A DNA stretch of 64,000 nucleotides, from the NCBI RefSeq assembly GCF_002925905.1, contig NZ_PRDB01000002.1, positions 682,001 to 746,000 on the forward strand. The letters run 5' to 3'. Shown piece after piece: positions 1 through 9,177 of the stretch (positions within the stretch are counted from its first letter, which is position 1; every line of letters starts with the position of its first letter). This DNA is from Klebsiella michiganensis. GTDB taxonomy: Bacteria > Pseudomonadota > Gammaproteobacteria > Enterobacterales > Enterobacteriaceae. The notes under the pieces are model-generated. The model searched no databases, was not told the origin of the DNA, and saw only the letters and a program-made list of their open reading frames with translations. The position numbers were made by a program, and so were the translations under genes.

Positions 1-193
<193 letters not shown>

Positions 194-257
194 TCATCAG
201 TAAACCAAAAGTTTCGCATTCCCTAACAACAGTCTATTTTTAGCCGCTGTGTTAAGG

Positions 258-1691
258 CTATAAATTAAAGGGGATTTCGATCCCTGCACTTGCACCCACA
301 TCATCACTGTCACTGCTGTCCGCATCGGTATACCAGAGCGAGGTGTTCAGTCGTACCGATTTGTACACATCGCCACTCCAGCCCAGTTGCACACCTTTTA
401 ATGTATCCGAGCGGGGAAACGCTTTATTAATTGACTGATTTTCGGGGTTTACCCTGGCATACGCCAGGCGTGCGCTCCAGCGCTGGTTATCCTCCGTGAC
501 CAGTTCAACTTTACCGGCAAAGAGCCGACCATCGCCTCCCATCGCATCCCCTAGCGGATAACCCTGCTGATAATACCCACCCTTGTAAATATGGTGTGTA
601 TAAACATAATTAGTACGGCTCATATTAGAACGCGTATCGTGCGCTTCAACGTACCAGTTAACCGCATCTTTGCCCCAGCCATGGTGGCCTTCAATTCCTC
701 CAAGGAAAGTGTTCGCCGAGGGTAAAAAGCCTGCCTCATCCTCACCGATCATTTGTCCATAGACGCTAATCGGCCATCCAAGCGTAGGCTCTAGCTTAAA
801 TTTAAAATCAAAGCCTGCCAGTTGGTTGCCCGGTTCATTATCCGTCCCGGTATTATCCTGCCCGGTAAAGCCATCCCAGAAGCTGCTAAGCCCTTCAGGT
901 CTCCCCTCCCCGCCCCACTGCATAATGCGTGAAGCGCCTAATTCAAGAGACTGGAACGGAGAGAACGTCAGACGGCCGCCGATAATTTTGGTGTGCGGCA
1001 CGGCGGTATATTGATTCATCTGGCTGGCGGAAATCTGATACTGCCACGGGCCAATCCAGCGCAGCCACCAGGTTTCCGGCGCGGCCTGTTCGGCGCGCTG
1101 CATTAAAAAGCCGGTCATCGGACGCGCGGCGTCACCGCGGATCAGGCTGCCTTCATAACCTGGCCCCCACCACTGCGGCATCTGTCCAAAAGAAAGCCAC
1201 TGGTTCCAGAACTTCACCGCTCCGTATGCGCCGTTAGCATTAAAACGTGAACCGTTGCTGATGCGCTCGTCGCCTTCAACGTTCCCTTGCAGGTGAACAT
1301 CCCACCATTCGCCGCTGTTATTAAAGGCAAGAGATAGAGAGCTGTCTGCAGGCTGGTTCTGACCAAACCCCTGCGGCGTGCCGGGCTTATCCGTTGAGGT
1401 ATAGCCGCTCACGCGAAAATCCGCTTTCACAGAATCGAGGCGCTGGTTGATTCTTGCCAGAACGACCTGTTCAGACGAGTAGGAGGGTTTTGCTTTCTTA
1501 AGCGCCCGACTAATCTCTTCCTGACTCAGGGGCCAGGTCGACAGGCTGAGGCGAATAACGCCGCGATCGGAGAGCCACGCCAGATCGTTACGCAGTTCAT
1601 TGTCATTCATCACTAACCCGGAGGCATAAGCAAGCGAGCTGGCAGAAGAGAGCAGCCCTAATGCGAGTGCAATTCGCGCAATTTTTATCAT
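258..1691 (-). CDS. wzi: Wzi, outer-membrane capsule attachment protein
   Basis: A 477-residue protein, close to the usual Wzi length. Wzi is an outer-membrane beta-barrel lectin that anchors group 1 capsule to the cell surface. I chose the internal ATG at 1691 (MIKIARIALALGLLSS) over the longer frame to 1730, because it gives a clean signal peptide of about 24 residues before SGLVMNDNELRNDLAWLSDRG, which is typical of the family. The protein is rich in aromatic and polar alternation (for example FWNQWLSFGQMPQWWGPGYEGS) and ends in IEIPFNL, with the terminal aromatic expected of a barrel. The gene precedes wza and is preceded by a 0.55-kb leader holding a JUMPstart/ops site. Wzi alleles are used for K typing, but the allele cannot be named here. 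Confidence 0.95.
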   Translation of the reverse strand: MIKIARIALALGLLSSASSLAYASGLVMNDNELRNDLAWLSDRGVIRLSLSTWPLSQEEISRALKKAKPSYSSEQVVLARINQRLDSVKADFRVSGYTSTDKPGTPQGFGQNQPADSSLSLAFNNSGEWWDVHLQGNVEGDERISNGSRFNANGAYGAVKFWNQWLSFGQMPQWWGPGYEGSLIRGDAARPMTGFLMQRAEQAAPETWWLRWIGPWQYQISASQMNQYTAVPHTKIIGGRLTFSPFQSLELGASRIMQWGGEGRPEGLSSFWDGFTGQDNTGTDNEPGNQLAGFDFKFKLEPTLGWPISVYGQMIGEDEAGFLPSANTFLGGIEGHHGWGKDAVNWYVEAHDTRSNMSRTNYVYTHHIYKGGYYQQGYPLGDAMGGDGRLFAGKVELVTEDNQRWSARLAYARVNPENQSINKAFPRSDTLKGVQLGWSGDVYKSVRLNTSLWYTDADSSDSDDVGASAGIEIPFNL

Positions 1692-1954
1692 TGTACAAGA
1701 TCCATTTAAAGCCCCGTTTCCGCGAGCCAACGCGACAAAGGGGACACTGATAGAGCAGCGCCCTCTGACGCCAGCCTTAAGTATGTTCGGTCTGCAGGTT
1801 TTATTCTGGCTACGGCAAACCGGGCATAAGCGCTATTCAGCGCTCATACCATAATCCGCTTTCAGCTTATAAATCCACCTGCAGTACACAATGTAGGCGA
1901 AATCGTTATTGAAGGCCATTCCATAGCGCAGGGGGCCTGCGGTTTTTCTTGTTC

Positions 1955-2156
1955 TATACTCGTCATACTTCAAGTTTCAGGTGTGTTGGCTTTGTTACTC
2001 GGCTCATCCATGAGTCTCGCCCTTACGGGCCGCCGCTACACGGCGTTCAAATCTGTTCCGGACAGATTTGTCGTTCACCCCAATCACATAGTTATCTATG
2101 CTCCTGGGGATTGACTCGCTTGCCGCCTGCCTGCAAGTCGAATTATTTTGGGTATA
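1955..2156. repeat. Palindromic MITE-like repeat, copy 1 (in the cps leader)
   Basis: About 202 bp with imperfect inverted ends: TATACTCGTCATACTTCAAG at the left, and the complement of the right end reads TATACCCAAAATAATTCGAC. The interior carries short palindromes (for example GGACAGATTTGTC and TCCCCAGGAGC-type arms). A shorter copy lies at 3557-3684, and a decayed internal piece lies near 7255-7310. It has no coding capacity of its own. It resembles the non-autonomous palindromic repeats scattered in enterobacterial intergenic regions. Lying between the ops site and wzi, it would be transcribed as part of the capsule mRNA leader. Confidence 0.7.
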
Positions 2157-2245
2157 CAGGTTGTAGGGATAATCACCGACAGGAAGGCCATTCCAGGGAT
2201 TTCTGCCGCATGATATATGATAAACAGAAAACGTCCGCCAGCATG

Positions 2246-2284
2246 TACGCTACCGCCCTTGGCTTAACAGCAACCAATGCACTG
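2246..2284 (-). promoter_or_regulatory. JUMPstart sequence with ops element
   Basis: On the minus strand this 39-base block begins CAGTGCATTGGTTGCTGTTA and ends AAGGGCGGTAGCGTA. The ops core GGCGGTAGCGTA occupies 2246-2257 and differs from the classical GGCGGTAGCGTG at the last base. JUMPstart/ops sites recruit the antiterminator RfaH to RNA polymerase and are found in leaders of long polysaccharide operons. It is oriented toward wzi-wza and lies about 555 bases upstream of the wzi start. Confidence 0.85.
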
Positions 2285-2497
2285 TACTTCTTTCCATTTA
2301 AATTCAACCACAGATTTCAGACAATCAGCAGTTCACTCATCAAAGCCATCAATTTCGCGGCAACAAGTTTACGAGATTCCGCTCTTAATTGGGAGCCTAA
2401 TCTTAAATTATTCACGGCATAACCAACGATATGAACAGATCGCCCTGAAACAATATTTTCTCGTCAGGGACGTATAAGCATAACTTACGCCCAACGG

Positions 2498-2533
2498 CAC
2501 TAAAATCATAACAACATGATTTTAGTGGTTTTT
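2498..2533 (+). terminator. Candidate intrinsic terminator, plus strand
   Basis: An 11-bp perfect stem (CACTAAAATCA, 2498-2508; TGATTTTAGTG, 2517-2527) with an 8-base loop is followed by GTTTTTT on the plus strand. No recognisable plus-strand gene precedes it; only the cps leader lies upstream in that direction. It may terminate an unrecognised antisense transcript or simply be a fortuitous AT-rich hairpin. Confidence 0.4.
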
Positions 2534-2665
2534 TACCCCCAAAAACAGTGCTAAGCCACTTTCAAAATAATGATAATTAGTCAACTCCAAAATTTAATAG
2601 TAAGAAAAGTCATGCCAGTATGTTGTTATCATTAATAAATTTGAGACTTAGCGCAAAAAATTATT

Positions 2666-2679
2666 TAGGATATATCCTG
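2666..2679. promoter_or_regulatory. Possible RcsAB box upstream of the cps leader
   Basis: TAGGATATATCCTG agrees with the RcsAB box consensus TAAGAATATTCCTA at 10 of 14 positions and is itself nearly palindromic. It lies about 380 bases upstream of JUMPstart, in the AT-rich gap between the PAP2 gene and wzi. RcsAB control of Klebsiella capsule is established; this particular site is only a pattern match. Confidence 0.3.
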
Positions 2680-2864
2680 GTTGATTATCATATCCGCTGA
2701 ATATTGCACAAAATATCATATTACTGTTCTATTTCATGATTATGAAACCGTACTAACCTGGACACTTGCATCATCATTTCCCATATTGCGTACAGTGCTG
2801 CTTACAATGTGAACATAAAAAGTACGGTTGCCCACCCCTTTCACGATTGCCTGCATCACCTGAG

Positions 2865-3494
2865 TCAATAAAAACGCTTATGCAAATCAGCTCTGGTAAA
2901 CGGTTTTTCCAGTGGTCCAAGCTTTACCGCAATCTCACTTAATAGAGATTGAGTTGGCGCTTTCGCCCCCGTATTCAACAACAGCGCCGGGATTATAACC
3001 ACGCTTGCCAGGCTTCCCCATGACAGCTTTAAGGTATGAGTACCGCTAACACGCGACTGCATCAGCAGGAACAACGCGCTTCCCGCAGCACCCAGCAAAA
3101 AACCGGCAATCACCTCTGAGCTTGAATGGGCATGGATCATTAATCGTGAGTAACCTACCAGCCCGGCTAATGCATAACCCACGATGACCGAAGCAAAACG
3201 AAAGACAGATGTTGCTCGTGCGCACAGTAGCCACAAGAGAATTGGCCAAAAAGCAGTGGAAAGCGCCGTGTGCCCGCTAAAGCCGGTAAAGTCCAGCTCG
3301 CGAATGCCCATCCCCCAACCCATAAATGCCAGTTTTGATGCGCAAACAATCGCGCCAGTGATACCGAACAGCAGCGCCCAGCGCCAGGCCGCCTGCTTTG
3401 AATCTTTTCGCTGAAAAAGGACGATAAACAACACGGCCGCACTGGGTAACAGTACGGTACTATCGCCAAAAAAAGTGACAAGCTGCCAGTTCAT
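2865..3494 (-). CDS. PAP2-family acid phosphatase of the capsule locus (Orf2/CpsACP)
   Basis: A 209-residue multi-spanning membrane protein of the PAP2 superfamily. The signature is visible: SGH at residues 73-75 (in DFTGFSGHTALSTAF), then SR at 116-117 with His123 in SRLMIHAHSSSEV. A Glu stands at 127, where the classical motif often has Asp. Such enzymes remove phosphate from polyprenyl pyrophosphate or phospholipid-like substrates. In Klebsiella the gene is a constant second member of the capsule locus, between galF and wzi, and a role in recycling undecaprenyl carrier is plausible but inferred. Hydrophobic segments cover most of the chain. Confidence 0.88.
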   Translation of the reverse strand: MNWQLVTFFGDSTVLLPSAAVLFIVLFQRKDSKQAAWRWALLFGITGAIVCASKLAFMGWGMGIRELDFTGFSGHTALSTAFWPILLWLLCARATSVFRFASVIVGYALAGLVGYSRLMIHAHSSSEVIAGFLLGAAGSALFLLMQSRVSGTHTLKLSWGSLASVVIIPALLLNTGAKAPTQSLLSEIAVKLGPLEKPFTRADLHKRFY

Positions 3495-3556
3495 TTACCT
3501 TTCATCCTTTGACGCTCTCTGCTCTGTAACGTTTTTCCGCGACATCTATAGGGGTA

Positions 3557-3684
3557 TATACCCGTCATACTTCAAGTTGCATGTGCGTTGGCTTTATTAC
3601 TCGGACTGCGGCATCGCCCCTACAGGGCCAGCGCAGTTCAAGACACAAGCACCTGTCCTGCAACCCGAATCATTTAAGATATAC
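3557..3684. repeat. Palindromic MITE-like repeat, copy 2
   Basis: About 128 bp beginning TATACCCGTCATACTTCAAG and ending with the complement of GTATATCTTAAATGATTCGG followed by GTTGCAGG. Its ends resemble copy 1 at 1955-2156, but the interior is shorter (it holds CATCGCCCCTACAGGGCCAG). It lies in the 578-bp gap between galF and the PAP2 gene, so it too is within a likely transcribed spacer. The rest of the gap (3685-4072) is AT-rich and I see no gene in it. Confidence 0.65.
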
Positions 3685-4072
3685 ACATTCAGTAATTTCA
3701 CATTTTTATGCATGCGTTACCGTTGTTTAATGTCCAAATATGATCTCAGTCAAGTTTTATTTTTATATCGTAGCCCGATCGCCGCTTATTTATCTAAGAA
3801 GAATCTGAGTAACTAATTATTAGCAAAGGCTAAAATTCAGCTAGTCCGACCATTCCATCATGCCCCCGTCTGACGACCAGAAGTCTCCTGACGTGCTTCG
3901 TATAATAAAACAATACAACATAACAAAATAAAATCTAACCCATTAAATTAAAACAAAAAATTAAAAAAACACCACGACAGATCAACGTAATAAACGGAGG
4001 GAAACACCCTTACTTATTGACGAGATTGCCGCAACCATCTATTTTCATAAACAAAAAATCCACAGCAGCACA

Positions 4073-4960
4073 TTACGCTAACAATTTTTTAATACTCTCG
4101 CGGAATTTCGCCCCTTCTTTATTGTTACGCAACCCGTAGTTAACAAAGGCCTGCATGTAGCCCATTTTTTTACCGCAGTCGTAGCTTTCGCCAGTCATTA
4201 GCATGGCATCAACTGACTGTTTTTTCGCCAACTCAGCGATAGCATCGGTTAATTGAATACGTCCCCAGGCGCCAGGCTCGGTACGTTCAAGCTCAGGCCA
4301 TACATCGGCGGAAAGCACATAGCGGCCCACAGCCATCAGATCGGACTCCAGCGTCTGCGGCTCATCCGGTTTTTCGATAAACTCAACGATGCGTGCAATC
4401 TGCCCGGGAGATTCCAGTACATCTTGAGTCTGAATAACGGAGTACTCGGAGAGATCGCCTTCCATACGTTTTGCCAGAACCTGGCTACGGCCCGTTTCGT
4501 TGAAACGCGCCACCATCGCGGCAAGGTTATAGCGCAGCGGATCGGCGCTGGCGTCATCAAGGATGATATCCGGCAGCACAACCACAAACGGGTTGTCGCC
4601 AATAATCGGACGCGCGCACAGGATCGAGTGGCCTAATCCAAGCTGCTGCCCCTGCCGCACGTTCATGATGGTGACGCCTGGCGGGCAAATTGCCTGAACC
4701 TCCGCCAGCAGTTGGCGCTTGACGCGTTGTTCAAGCAACGCTTCCAGTTCATAGGAGGTGTCAAAATGGTTTTCCACGGCATTCTTTGAAGAATGGGTGA
4801 CCAGCACGATGTCTTTGATCCCTGCAGCTACAATTTCATCAACGATATACTGCACCATTGGTTTGTCGACGATCGGCAGCATCTCTTTTGGGATAGCCTT
4901 GGTCGCAGGCAACATATGCATTCCAAGTCCTGCTACTGGTATCACTGCTTTCAAGCTCAT
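4073..4960 (-). CDS. galF: GalF, UTP-glucose-1-phosphate uridylyltransferase subunit
   Basis: A 295-residue nucleotidyltransferase-fold protein beginning [21 protein letters not shown]. GalU-type enzymes have GLGTRMLPATK at this place. Here Thr-Arg is replaced by Met14-His15, the GalF signature that goes with a weak or regulatory role rather than full UDP-glucose synthesis. The sugar-nucleotide loop [16 protein letters not shown] and [11 protein letters not shown] are intact. galF is the first conserved gene of Klebsiella cps loci, and transcription from here reads into the PAP2 gene. A good candidate RcsAB box lies 171 bases upstream. Confidence 0.95.
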   Translation of the reverse strand: MSLKAVIPVAGLGMHMLPATKAIPKEMLPIVDKPMVQYIVDEIVAAGIKDIVLVTHSSKNAVENHFDTSYELEALLEQRVKRQLLAEVQAICPPGVTIMNVRQGQQLGLGHSILCARPIIGDNPFVVVLPDIILDDASADPLRYNLAAMVARFNETGRSQVLAKRMEGDLSEYSVIQTQDVLESPGQIARIVEFIEKPDEPQTLESDLMAVGRYVLSADVWPELERTEPGAWGRIQLTDAIAELAKKQSVDAMLMTGESYDCGKKMGYMQAFVNYGLRNNKEGAKFRESIKKLLA

Positions 4961-5068
4961 CTATTGTCCACCCGTATGATTATAAATCTCGATTCCTGTC
5001 AGATTGTATGTATCACTGGCATTTATACATAATGATACACAGCCATCATCTATCCTACTACCTGCCAA

Positions 5069-5098
5069 ATTCTTAAATTACACGTTTAATTTAAGAAT
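5069..5098. repeat. AT-rich perfect inverted repeat upstream of galF
   Basis: ATTCTTAAATTA (5069-5080) and TAATTTAAGAAT (5087-5098) are perfect 12-bp arms around CACGTT. The outer heptamers ATTCTTA and TAAGAAT are RcsAB half-site-like but point outward. It lies between the candidate RcsAB box and the galF start, so it could be a regulator site or an mRNA leader hairpin. The remaining 4961-5634 gap is AT-rich and holds no gene I can support. Confidence 0.45.
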
Positions 5099-5130
5099 AC
5101 ACGTAAAGAATACAAACCCATAGATGGATC

Positions 5131-5144
5131 CAAGAAAATTCTTA
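5131..5144 (-). promoter_or_regulatory. Candidate RcsAB box upstream of galF
   Basis: On the minus strand this reads TAAGAATTTTCTTG, matching TAAGAATATTCCTA at 11 of 14 positions and oriented toward galF, whose start is 171 bases away. RcsA-RcsB activation of Klebsiella capsule promoters is well established and a box upstream of galF would be expected. The assignment rests on the match and position only. Confidence 0.5.
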
Positions 5145-5634
5145 CCCGCAATCGATTAAAAAATATTCTCAATATTTACAATACGTTATCATTATCCCTT
5201 CTAAAAAACGGGGATAACACTGACATTATCGCCCCATAAAAATGGATATACGGCAATCTACGGCATTAAGTAGTATAAAAATCTAATTTTTTCGAAAACA
5301 ACATCGCATACACCAAATCGAACGATTAATACCCAGCCTGTTTCTCCACTTTTTACCTTTCATTTAAAATAATACCAATTAGTTAATATTAATAATGATA
5401 TAATTGAAAAATAAAATAGATATGCCTTAAAAAATGTCATCTATTGCTGAAACTGTAAGGACTATCCATGATTGTTAAGTGGTTATTTCATCACCGCTAA
5501 GAAGAATATTTTGATGGTTGACGCGCAATCAGCCCAACGGACCAATGGTACAGAGCAGAAAATATTGCATTTTATCTATGGGTTATTCATGATCGGTGCA
5601 TGGCGCTCTTCGGTTGTAAAGGCTTTAACTCATT

Positions 5635-7221
5635 ATGGAATGGATTGCCGACCCCTCTATCTGGGCCGGTCTCATAACGCTTGTCGTTATTGAGCTGGTA
5701 CTTGGTATTGATAACCTGGTTTTTATCGCGATTCTTGCGGAAAAACTCCCTCCGGCACAGCGTGACCGCGCGCGCGTCACCGGCCTGCTGTTAGCAATGG
5801 TGATGCGCCTGCTGCTGCTGGCCTCTATTTCCTGGCTGGTCACTCTCACTAAGCCCCTGCTGACCTGGCATGACCTGAGCTTTAGCGCCCGCGACCTGAT
5901 CATGCTGTTCGGTGGTTTATTTCTGCTCTTTAAAGCCACCGTTGAGCTTAACGAACGACTGGAAGGGAAAGATAGCGATAACCCCACCCAGCGTAAAGGG
6001 GCGAGATTCTGGGGTGTTGTCGCGCAAATTGTGGTGCTCGATGCCATCTTCTCCCTCGACTCGGTGATTACCGCGGTCGGGATGGTTGACCATCTGCCGG
6101 TTATGATGGCGGCGGTGATCATTGCCATTAGCCTGATGCTGATGGCCAGTAAAGCCCTGACCCGCTTTGTTAACAGTCATCCGACGATAGTTATCCTCTG
6201 TCTGAGCTTCCTGCTGATGATTGGCTTTAGTCTGATAGCAGAAGGCTTCGGCTTCCCGATTCCGAAGGGCTACCTGTACGCGGCCATCGGTTTCTCGGTG
6301 ATGATTGAATCCTTTAATCAGCTGGCGATTTTCAACCGCCATCGCTTTCTCTCAGCCAACCTGACGCTGCGCCAGAGAACCACCGAAGCGGTAATGAACC
6401 TGCTAAGCGGCCGTAAAGACAACAGCGATCTGGACAGCGATACCGCCTCGCTGGCTGTCGATCGCGACGAAAACTCGCTGTTTAATCCTCAGGAACGGCG
6501 AATGATTGAGCGCGTGCTCAATCTCAATCAGCGCACCGTCAGCAGCATAATGACCTCGCGCCATGATATTGAACATATTGATCTCCGCGCGCCGGAAGAT
6601 GATATCCGCGCCCTGCTGGAAAAAAATCAGCATACTCGTCTGGTCGTCACCAGCGGCAATGACGATGACGATATGGTCGGTGTGGTGCATGTGATCGACC
6701 TTCTACAACAATCGTTGCGTAACGAACCGCTGAATCTGCAGGTGCTGATCCGTCAACCGCTGGTATTCCCGGAAACGCTTCCTCTGCTTCCCGCACTGGA
6801 GCAGTTTCGCAACGCCAGAACCCATTTTGCCTTTGTTGTCGATGAATTTGGTTCCGTTGAAGGAATTGTAACGCTCAGCGACGTGATGGAAACCATCGCC
6901 GGGAATCTGCCCAATGAAGCGGAAGAGATTGATGCCCGCCACGACATTCATAAAAACAGCGACGGTAGCTGGACGGTCAACGGCCATATGCCGCTGGAAG
7001 ATTTAGTTCAGTACGTGTCTCTCCCGCTGGATGAAAAGCGTGAATACCATACGGTTGCCGGTTTGCTGATGGAATACCTGCAACATGTCCCGCAGGAAGG
7101 TGAAGAGGTGAAAATTGATGGGTATGTTCTGCGCACGTTGCAGGTAGAGAGCCATCGGGTGCAAAAAGTACAGATAGTACCGCCAGTGCAGGAAGAGGAT
7201 GCTCCGGATTATGAAGTGTAG
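5635..7221 (+). CDS. yegH: YegH, TerC-type membrane protein with CBS and CorC domains
   Basis: A 528-residue inner-membrane protein. Residues 1 to about 235 form the TerC-like membrane domain with several hydrophobic helices and acidic motifs within them ([23 protein letters not shown]). A CBS pair follows at about 300-420 ([34 protein letters not shown]), and a CorC/HlyC-type C-terminal domain at about 435-520. E. coli YegH has the same layout and length. The family is linked to metal ion export or homeostasis, but the YegH substrate is not established. It is alone on the plus strand, back to back with galF. Confidence 0.93.
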   Translation: MEWIADPSIWAGLITLVVIELVLGIDNLVFIAILAEKLPPAQRDRARVTGLLLAMVMRLLLLASISWLVTLTKPLLTWHDLSFSARDLIMLFGGLFLLFKATVELNERLEGKDSDNPTQRKGARFWGVVAQIVVLDAIFSLDSVITAVGMVDHLPVMMAAVIIAISLMLMASKALTRFVNSHPTIVILCLSFLLMIGFSLIAEGFGFPIPKGYLYAAIGFSVMIESFNQLAIFNRHRFLSANLTLRQRTTEAVMNLLSGRKDNSDLDSDTASLAVDRDENSLFNPQERRMIERVLNLNQRTVSSIMTSRHDIEHIDLRAPEDDIRALLEKNQHTRLVVTSGNDDDDMVGVVHVIDLLQQSLRNEPLNLQVLIRQPLVFPETLPLLPALEQFRNARTHFAFVVDEFGSVEGIVTLSDVMETIAGNLPNEAEEIDARHDIHKNSDGSWTVNGHMPLEDLVQYVSLPLDEKREYHTVAGLLMEYLQHVPQEGEEVKIDGYVLRTLQVESHRVQKVQIVPPVQEEDAPDYEV

Positions 7222-7249
7222 CGTCTTTGGCGTTGCCGTTGAGTACAAC

Positions 7250-7312
7250 CACTTCTGACAGATTTGTCCTTCCCCCCCAGCGGTCCAGCGATATAGTTAT
7301 CCATACACCCGG
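7250..7312. repeat. Decayed fragment of the MITE-like repeat
   Basis: The stretch with CTGACAGATTTGTCCTTC and ATATAGTTATCCATACACCC resembles the interior of the 1955-2156 repeat (GGACAGATTTGTCGTTCACC, CATAGTTATCTATGCTCC). The terminal arms are missing. It lies just before the minus-strand terminator that closes the 516-bp array. Confidence 0.35.
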
Positions 7313-7316
7313 AGAT

Positions 7317-7370
7317 AAAAAACCAGCCCAGTTGCAGCAATAACGGAGTTGCTGAATTAACGCGGGCTGG
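7317..7370 (-). terminator. Intrinsic terminator closing the tandem array (minus strand)
   Basis: CCAGCCC (7323-7329) and GGGCTGG (7364-7370) form a 7-bp GC-rich stem. On the minus strand this is followed at once by six T residues (the A run at 7317-7322). Inside sits a smaller hairpin, CAGCAA/TTGCTG. It would end minus-strand transcription coming from the array, and possibly from asmA further upstream. Later repeat copies lack the T run and the GGGCTGG arm, so only the outermost copy can terminate. Confidence 0.65.
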
Positions 7371-9054
7371 CAGCGAGGGGTTCAGGCGCGTCAGGAAAAC
7401 GGGCGGGAACGCAGGCGCACATCAAGGACTGACGGCCAGGACGGCCGTCAGAGGGCAGGTCGAGACAGGGATGTCGAGTCCTGCCCGCTCCGCCAGATGA
7501 AGCCGGCGTGGAGCGAACCGCGCAGCGGCCGTTTTCAGCGCAATGCCGGGGGTCACGGGGGGCGGGCGAAACGCCCCCGTGCCGTTCACACGCAGCGGGT
7601 GTGAGAAAATCCCCGGATTCACCGTGAACTGAATAGTCCACAGGGCATTCCCCGGAATATTCCACATAATACGGCAAGCCCCTATTCACCCAACCCACCC
7701 GAAAAAAGAAAGCGCCAGCAATATGGGGCTAATGACAAGCCGGGTTTAGTCAGGCGGTCGTATTCTTGTCGGGTGGCGGTTCCAGCGGGGCGTACTTTGT
7801 CAGCAATCTGATATGAGCTGTTCATGCCAGAACCCGTGATAACCAGACACCCAGCAATAACGGAGTTGCTGAATTAACACAGGCTGACCGCAAGGGGGTT
7901 CAGGCGCGTCAGGAAAACGGGCGGGAACGCAGGCGCGCATCCAGGACTGACGGCCAGGACGGCCGTCAGAGGGCAGGTCGAGACAGGGATGTCGAGTCCT
8001 GCCCGCTCCGCCAGATGAAGCCGGCGTGGAGCGCACCGCGCAGCGGCCGTTTTCAGCGCAATGCCGGGGGTCATGGGGGGCGGGCGAAACGCCCCGTGCC
8101 GTTCACACGCAGTGGATGTGAGACCCCCCCGGATTCACCGTGAACGGAATAGCCCACAGGGCATTCCCCGGAATATTCCACATAATACGGTAAGCCCCTA
8201 TTCACCCAACCCACCCGAAAAAAGAAAGCACCAGCAATATGAAGCTGATGACAAGCCGGGTTTAGCCAGGCGGTCGTATTCTTGTCGGGTGGCGGTTCCA
8301 GCGGGGCGTACTTTGTCAGCAATCTGATATGAGCTGTTCATGCCAGAACCCGTGATAACCAGACACCCAGCAATAACGGAGTTGCTGAATTAACACAGGC
8401 TGACCGCAAGGGGGTTCAGGCGCGTCAGGAAAACGGGCGGGAACGCAGGCGCGCATCCAGGACTGACGGCCAGGACGGCCGTCAGAGGGCAGGTCGAGAC
8501 AGGGATGTCGAGTCCTGCCCGCTCCGCCAGATGAAGCCGGCGTGGAGCGGACCGCGCAGCGGCCGTTTTCAGCGCAATGCCGGGGGTCATGGGGGGCGGG
8601 CGAAACGCCCCCATGCCGTTCACACGCAGCGGGTTTGAGAAAAGTCCCGGATTCACCGTGAACGGAATAGCCCACAGGGCATTCCCCGGAATATTCCACA
8701 TAATACGGTAAGCCCTCTATTCACCCAACCCACCCGAAAAAAGAAAGCGCCAGCAATATGAAGCTGATGACAAACCAGATTTAGCCTGGGGTCATATTGT
8801 CGAGTCCTGCCCGCTCCGCCAGATGAAGCCGGAGTGGAGCGGACCGCGCAGCGGCCGTTTTCAGCGCAATGCCGGGGGTCATGGGGGGCGGGCGAAACGC
8901 CCCCCGTGCCGTTCACACGCAGCGGGTGTGAGGAAACCCCCGGATTCACCGTGAACGGAATAGTCCACAGGGCATTCCCCGGAACACTCCACAGCGCGAG
9001 CAGCAAAAAAACACTTCGCCCAAACCACCCAAAAAAGAAAGCACCGACGCTATG
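7335..9054 (-). repeat. Tandem array of about 3.5 copies of a GC-rich 516-bp unit
   Basis: Units start with CAGCAATAACGGAGTTGCTG at 7335, 7852 and 8368 (periods 517 and 516). A fourth, partial unit runs from about 8797 to 9054 and decays at its end. Copies are nearly identical. Each unit holds strong hairpins: CTGACGGCC/GGCCGTCAG with a 5-base loop (7429-7451 in unit 1), GGGCAGG/CCTGCCC (7453-7486) and CACGGGGG/CCCCCGTG near 7554-7581. Overlapping minus-strand frames of about 80-127 codons exist in several phases, but single-base differences between copies break them, which argues against one conserved protein. A 47-codon minus-strand frame ([20 protein letters not shown]...) recurs in complete units. 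E. coli has no such DNA between yegH and asmA. Function unknown; a structured RNA or a satellite-phage relic are possibilities. Confidence 0.85.
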
Positions 9055-9177
9055 AGCGTACGGTAACTTTATATTCCCTCTGGATATCCATTCAGTGACA
9101 CCCCACGCAAGGCTTAAGTGAACGGCATCAGGAATGTTTACCCCGGATCATCATACCGATACGGCAACCTGTTACCC

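Noticed and set aside
1949-2422. A 157-codon plus-strand frame in the cps leader
   Set aside because: It runs through the MITE-like repeat and the JUMPstart block, so it is a by-product of repeat sequence.
7357-9006. Several 80-127 codon minus-strand frames in the tandem array as protein genes
   Set aside because: Copies break the frame at different points by single-base differences, and the frames overlap in multiple phases. I list the array as a repeat and leave coding open.
7335-9054. The repeat array as a CRISPR locus
   Set aside because: Units are about 516 bp, contiguous, without unique spacers, and no cas gene is near.
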